This document shows, piece by piece, positions 35,151-37,863 of a stretch of 37,863 nt of DNA. Both the position numbers and the translations under genes were made by a program. Under the pieces are notes generated by a model. It ran no database searches. It was not told the origin of the DNA and was given only the letters and a program-made list of their open reading frames with translations. The DNA is from a candidate division WWE3 bacterium CG_4_9_14_0_2_um_filter_35_11 (GTDB lineage: Bacteria > Patescibacteriota > WWE3 > 2-01-FULL-39-13). Within the stretch, counting starts at the first letter, position 1; each line of letters begins with the position of its first letter. The stretch covers positions 1 through 37,863 of the forward strand of contig PFSJ01000004.1 in the NCBI GenBank assembly GCA_002789015.1. Reading direction: 5' to 3'.

Positions 35151-36186
35151 AGGTCATGCAATACTGAGCAGTTGGATAAGCTTTTAATCTTTTCTCGTCT
35201 ATTGCCATTCCACACTTGATGCAAAACCCATAAGTACCTTTTTGAATTTCTGATAAGGATCTTTTTATCTCTGACTTTTCCTCTTTTAGTTCGCCTTTTA
35301 TCGCTACATCAATACCATGTTGCTGGTTATCTTGAACCTCGTCACCCAATTCATCTTCGTTCCTGAAACCGTCAGAAGCTTCAATATTAAATGGATCATT
35401 GACCTCGATGTCCTTAACATCTTTATCGATCTCTTTTGATCTACCCATTAAAGTAGACTTAATCTTCTGTATAAATAAATTGCTAAATTGTTTTACTGGA
35501 TTCACTTTGACTCCCTCTATATTTAATCGTCGCTTGATTAAAAACAACGACGAAATTAATATCAAAAAATAAAAACTAAACTGGAACCACCAAAACCAAT
35601 TTGAGAAATTTTGATGTGTAAGCAAGAAAAGAATAGCAATGAGACTAGAACCGGTCAAGTATGTCGCAAATAGTCCACCAGTAAAAGTAAGCCTATTTAG
35701 TCTTTTTAATTCAAAATATCTAAGGCTCGAGCCAAACTTATGATTTACTTTTAGATACCTAATAAAGACTGTTAAAAGGGCGAACCCAACGAACAACAAT
35801 AATGTGGACAGATCAAACTTCCTAATCCAAAAACCGAAAAATAATATGGCTTGGTAAATTGATAAAGCTGGCGCTAACATATCGCCGATTTCCCAACCAT
35901 CCCAGCGATTTTTTTTAATTGCAATATAAACGGCAATTGCACCACCAATTAAAATCCCTTCGAGTATCAAAGGAGATGTCAATAATTGATATTTCAAATA
36001 ATCTAAGCTCAAATTTCTAAACAAAAGTTTTCCGCCTAGGAAACTCCCTATACCTATCATAAATACAGAATCAAAGATTCTATCACTACTAAAGCCTTCA
36101 GCTGTAGCGTCTCTCCAATATGCAAAAATGAAAATCAAAAAAGCAAAAACAATAATCGCAACAGACGTTGCCCCGAGATCTATCAT
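35128..36186 (-). CDS. Lgt-like membrane protein fused to a DksA/TraR-type zinc finger
   Basis: 352 aa. The first about 225 residues are membrane helices with a loose resemblance to prolipoprotein diacylglyceryl transferase (DSVFMIGIGSFLGGKLLFR, LILEGILIGGAIAVYIAIKK, DMLAPALSIYQAILFFGFW), but the Lgt signature GRxGN(F) is missing. A charged acidic linker (about 235-305) leads to a C-terminal SEIQKGTYGFCIKCGMAIDE with C322, C325, C343 and C346, the DksA/TraR C4 zinc finger. The fusion puts a finger usually found on RNA polymerase-binding proteins onto a membrane anchor. A TAAAAT box 6 bases before ATG 36186 supports the start. Confidence 0.75.
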   Translation of the reverse strand: MIDLGATSVAIIVFAFLIFIFAYWRDATAEGFSSDRIFDSVFMIGIGSFLGGKLLFRNLSLDYLKYQLLTSPLILEGILIGGAIAVYIAIKKNRWDGWEIGDMLAPALSIYQAILFFGFWIRKFDLSTLLLFVGFALLTVFIRYLKVNHKFGSSLRYFELKRLNRLTFTGGLFATYLTGSSLIAILFLLTHQNFSNWFWWFQFSFYFLILISSLFLIKRRLNIEGVKVNPVKQFSNLFIQKIKSTLMGRSKEIDKDVKDIEVNDPFNIEASDGFRNEDELGDEVQDNQQHGIDVAIKGELKEEKSEIKRSLSEIQKGTYGFCIKCGMAIDEKRLKAYPTAQYCMTCESKLAK

Positions 36187-36192
36187 GAATCA

Positions 36193-36198
36193 ATTTTA
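36193..36198 (-). promoter_or_regulatory. -10 element of the Lgt-like/zinc-finger gene
   Basis: TAAAAT, 6 bases before ATG 36186; leaderless start predicted. No clear -35. Confidence 0.4.
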
Positions 36199-36223
36199 CA
36201 CCAATTTAAGAATACACCGAGAG

Positions 36224-36784
36224 TTAATATCCCCTACCCGTATAGTTTCCGCTTTCTGTGTTAACTTTGATGACGTCACCTTCTTTTATAAATTGAGGCA
36301 CTTCTACAGATAATCCGTTTTCGACAACAACATGTTTTGAAGCAGATGAAGATGTATTCCCCCTAATAGCAGGTTCTGCCTCTGTAACTTTATAAAACAT
36401 ACTCGGAAGCAAAATCACACCTAATGGCCTGCCGTTAAAGAATGTAACCTGAAATTCTTTTCCTTCTACCAAATATTTTTTCTCATTGCTTGCGCGAGAA
36501 ATAGGAATTTCCTCCCCAGCATACGAAACTGGATCCATGAAATAAAGCTTTTCGAAATCGGAATATAAATACTGCATATTTCTATTTTCTACATCAGCTT
36601 CCTCAACTTTTTCATTATTACCTAGTGAAATTTCCTTAATAGATGAAGATATTAGATCTACGCATTTAACTTTAATAACTGCCCCACCCCTTGCCATTTT
36701 TATGTGTTCATACTGTAAAACTCTATATGGAGTTCCATAATACATAAAGACTACACCGTTTTTTAGATCGGTTGAATTAAGCAT
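36224..36784 (-). CDS. efp: Translation elongation factor P
   Basis: 186 aa from ATG 36784 (MLNSTDLKNG), the usual family length. Three OB-like domains: KNGVVFMYYGTPYRVLQYEH, the loop HIKMARGGAVIKVK, LLPSMFYKVTEAEPAIRGNT, and the C-terminal VEVPQFIKEGDVIKVNTESGNYTGR. The loop residue that is Lys in KPGKGGA proteins is Arg here (MARGGA). EF-P relieves ribosome stalling at polyproline. TATAAT 6 bases upstream of ATG 36784 lies inside a longer frame from 36802, so I choose the shorter start. Confidence 0.94.
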   Translation of the reverse strand: MLNSTDLKNGVVFMYYGTPYRVLQYEHIKMARGGAVIKVKCVDLISSSIKEISLGNNEKVEEADVENRNMQYLYSDFEKLYFMDPVSYAGEEIPISRASNEKKYLVEGKEFQVTFFNGRPLGVILLPSMFYKVTEAEPAIRGNTSSSASKHVVVENGLSVEVPQFIKEGDVIKVNTESGNYTGRGY

Positions 36785-36790
36785 GGGAAT

Positions 36791-36796
36791 ATTATA
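36791..36796 (-). promoter_or_regulatory. -10 element of efp
   Basis: TATAAT, 6 bases before ATG 36784 and 11 bases past the dnaB stop. Leaderless start predicted. Confidence 0.55.
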
Positions 36797-36807
36797 CAAC
36801 AACTAAA

Positions 36808-37863
36808 TTATTCGTTTTCTTTAGCTGTTTGCTCAAAGAATCTTGTCTGTTCGCCTCTAAAATAGAGCGGAACAACGCCTGTTGGACCATTTCTATGTTT
36901 AGCAATTACTAAATTTATTTCGTTTCGATTATCTTCATCTGGCCGATACAAAAACATTACAACATCAGCATCTTGTTCAATACTTCCGCTTTCCCTTAAA
37001 TCACTAAGCTGTGGAAGCCCAGTGCCTCTTTGTTCAACTGAACGATTTAACTGTGCAACGGTAACAACAGGAATCTTAAGCTCCTTTGCTAAAGCTTTTA
37101 AGCCCCACGAAATTTCTGTAACTTCTTGAACACGATTTTCCGCGTTTCTTCCACGCATAAGTTGTAAATAGTCAACCATTATCATCTGAACGCCTTTATC
37201 CACGCACAAACGCCTGGCCTTTGTGCGAAGTTCCATAATCGAAATGCTCGGAGTGTCGTCAATATAAATCGGCGCGTCGCCTAGAACGCCCATGGCTTCA
37301 CCGTATGCCGCCATATCACTATCACTTAATCTTCCACTTGTGATTTTAAAACTATCAATTCCAGATTGTGCAGAAACCATACGAATAACAAGTTCATCAC
37401 GGCTCATTTCTAAAGAGAAAATACCAATTGGAACTTTATTTAAAACAGCAGTATTTTGAGCAATATTTAACATTAAGGAAGTCTTTCCGACAGAAGGCCT
37501 TGCGGCAAGAATTATTAAATTCGAAGGCCTGAATCCATTTAATTTATTATCGAGTGATTTAAATCCAGTTGAAATTCCCCTTAGTTGTCCTTTATTTCTA
37601 TAAAGTTCATCGAGTAAATCAAAGCTTTCCTCAAGTGCTGTTTTTAAAGAAACAAACTCCCCTTTTAGCGAATGTTGGGAAATTCCAAATAATTTTTGCT
37701 CCGCTTTGTCCAAAACATCTTCAACATTGTCTCCTTCGTCAAATCCCATGTTCGCAATATCTGCTGAAACTTGGATTAATCGCCTTCTTATGTAAGCGTC
37801 ACGAACTAATTTTCCATGACTTTCAACATTACTTGCACTTGGAGTCTGATTTAAAAGATCTGT
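36808..37863 (-). CDS. dnaB: Replicative DNA helicase DnaB (N-terminus outside window)
   Basis: The frame is open to the right edge; the part seen is 351 codons. The edge residues (TDLLNQTPSASNVESHGKLVRDAYIRR, split here as TPSASNVE and KLVRDAYIRRRLI) match the end of the DnaB N-terminal domain, so an ATG at 37749 is internal. RecA-like domain: GFKSLDNKLNGF, Walker A ARPSVGKTS, IFSLEMSRDELVIR, MVDYLQLM (Walker B), LAKELKIPVVTVAQLNRSVEQR, DLRESGSIEQDADVVMFLYR, and the Arg-finger end VIAKHRNGPTG. It unwinds DNA at the fork. No intein is seen. Confidence 0.95.
   Translation of the reverse strand, partial: TDLLNQTPSASNVESHGKLVRDAYIRRRLIQVSADIANMGFDEGDNVEDVLDKAEQKLFGISQHSLKGEFVSLKTALEESFDLLDELYRNKGQLRGISTGFKSLDNKLNGFRPSNLIILAARPSVGKTSLMLNIAQNTAVLNKVPIGIFSLEMSRDELVIRMVSAQSGIDSFKITSGRLSDSDMAAYGEAMGVLGDAPIYIDDTPSISIMELRTKARRLCVDKGVQMIMVDYLQLMRGRNAENRVQEVTEISWGLKALAKELKIPVVTVAQLNRSVEQRGTGLPQLSDLRESGSIEQDADVVMFLYRPDEDNRNEINLVIAKHRNGPTGVVPLYFRGEQTRFFEQTAKENE
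37203..37227. repeat. Inverted repeat inside dnaB
   Basis: Arms CGCACAAA and TTTGTGCG (8 bases, perfect) around a 9-base centre CGCCTGGCC that is itself nearly palindromic. It encodes KARRLCVD. Weaker member of the intragenic set. Confidence 0.7.

Overview
The window is AT-rich, densely packed bacterial DNA using the standard code: TGA ends several genes (pilT, the AAA ATPase, the AbiEi-like gene) and is not read through. A gene-dense type IV pilus locus without a visible secretin, a compact shortened YebC, a degenerate LCP protein, a free-standing TraG/VirB4-like ATPase next to gyrA, and many very short intergenic gaps together suggest a Patescibacteria/CPR genome. That placement is inference; there is no rRNA or other marker here to prove it.

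Layout. Bases 1-6150 are an accessory region on the minus strand: a partial secreted Cys-rich protein, a small hydrophobic ORF, a trypsin-like protease, an AAA_14/DUF4143 ATPase, a RelBE-like toxin-antitoxin pair and an AbiEi/AbiEii-like pair. Four fragments of the 3' end of the neighbouring cupredoxin-like gene (codons for ..GEVIVVAR-stop) lie between these modules, so the region reads as a tandem array of cassettes built on the end of that gene. Bases 6161-13080 (minus) are a pilin locus: the cupredoxin-like protein, PilX-, PilW-, PilV-, FimT- and GspG-like proteins, two paralogous pilins with a strong terminator, a frameshifted unknown gene, prepilin peptidase PilD, a coiled-coil protein and another pilin. 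holB (minus) and pilB (plus) diverge at 13.8 kb.

Bases 13835-27888 (plus) carry pilB-pilT-pilC, gyrB, a membrane protein, ppa, gyrA, a type IV secretion-like ATPase and pyk. Bases 27896-37863 (minus) carry a Xer-type recombinase, a 0.7 kb gene-free region, a membrane protein, ruvC, yebC, an LCP/LytR_C protein, a KefB-type antiporter, an RluD-like synthase, an Lgt-like/zinc-finger fusion, efp and partial dnaB. The two blocks converge with a 7-base gap.

Three signals stand out beyond gene content. (1) The cassette-like array bounded by copies of one gene's 3' end. (2) Long, GC-rich, perfect inverted repeats inside conserved coding sequence of core genes (holB, pilD, pilT, gyrB, the TraG-like ATPase, dnaB). 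(3) A recurring promoter layout in which a -10 hexamer lies only 6-7 bases before the start codon, predicting leaderless mRNAs for about ten genes; this also fixes several start codons. A 28-bp palindrome with 11-6-11 geometry upstream of the Xer gene is a candidate recombination (dif-like) site.
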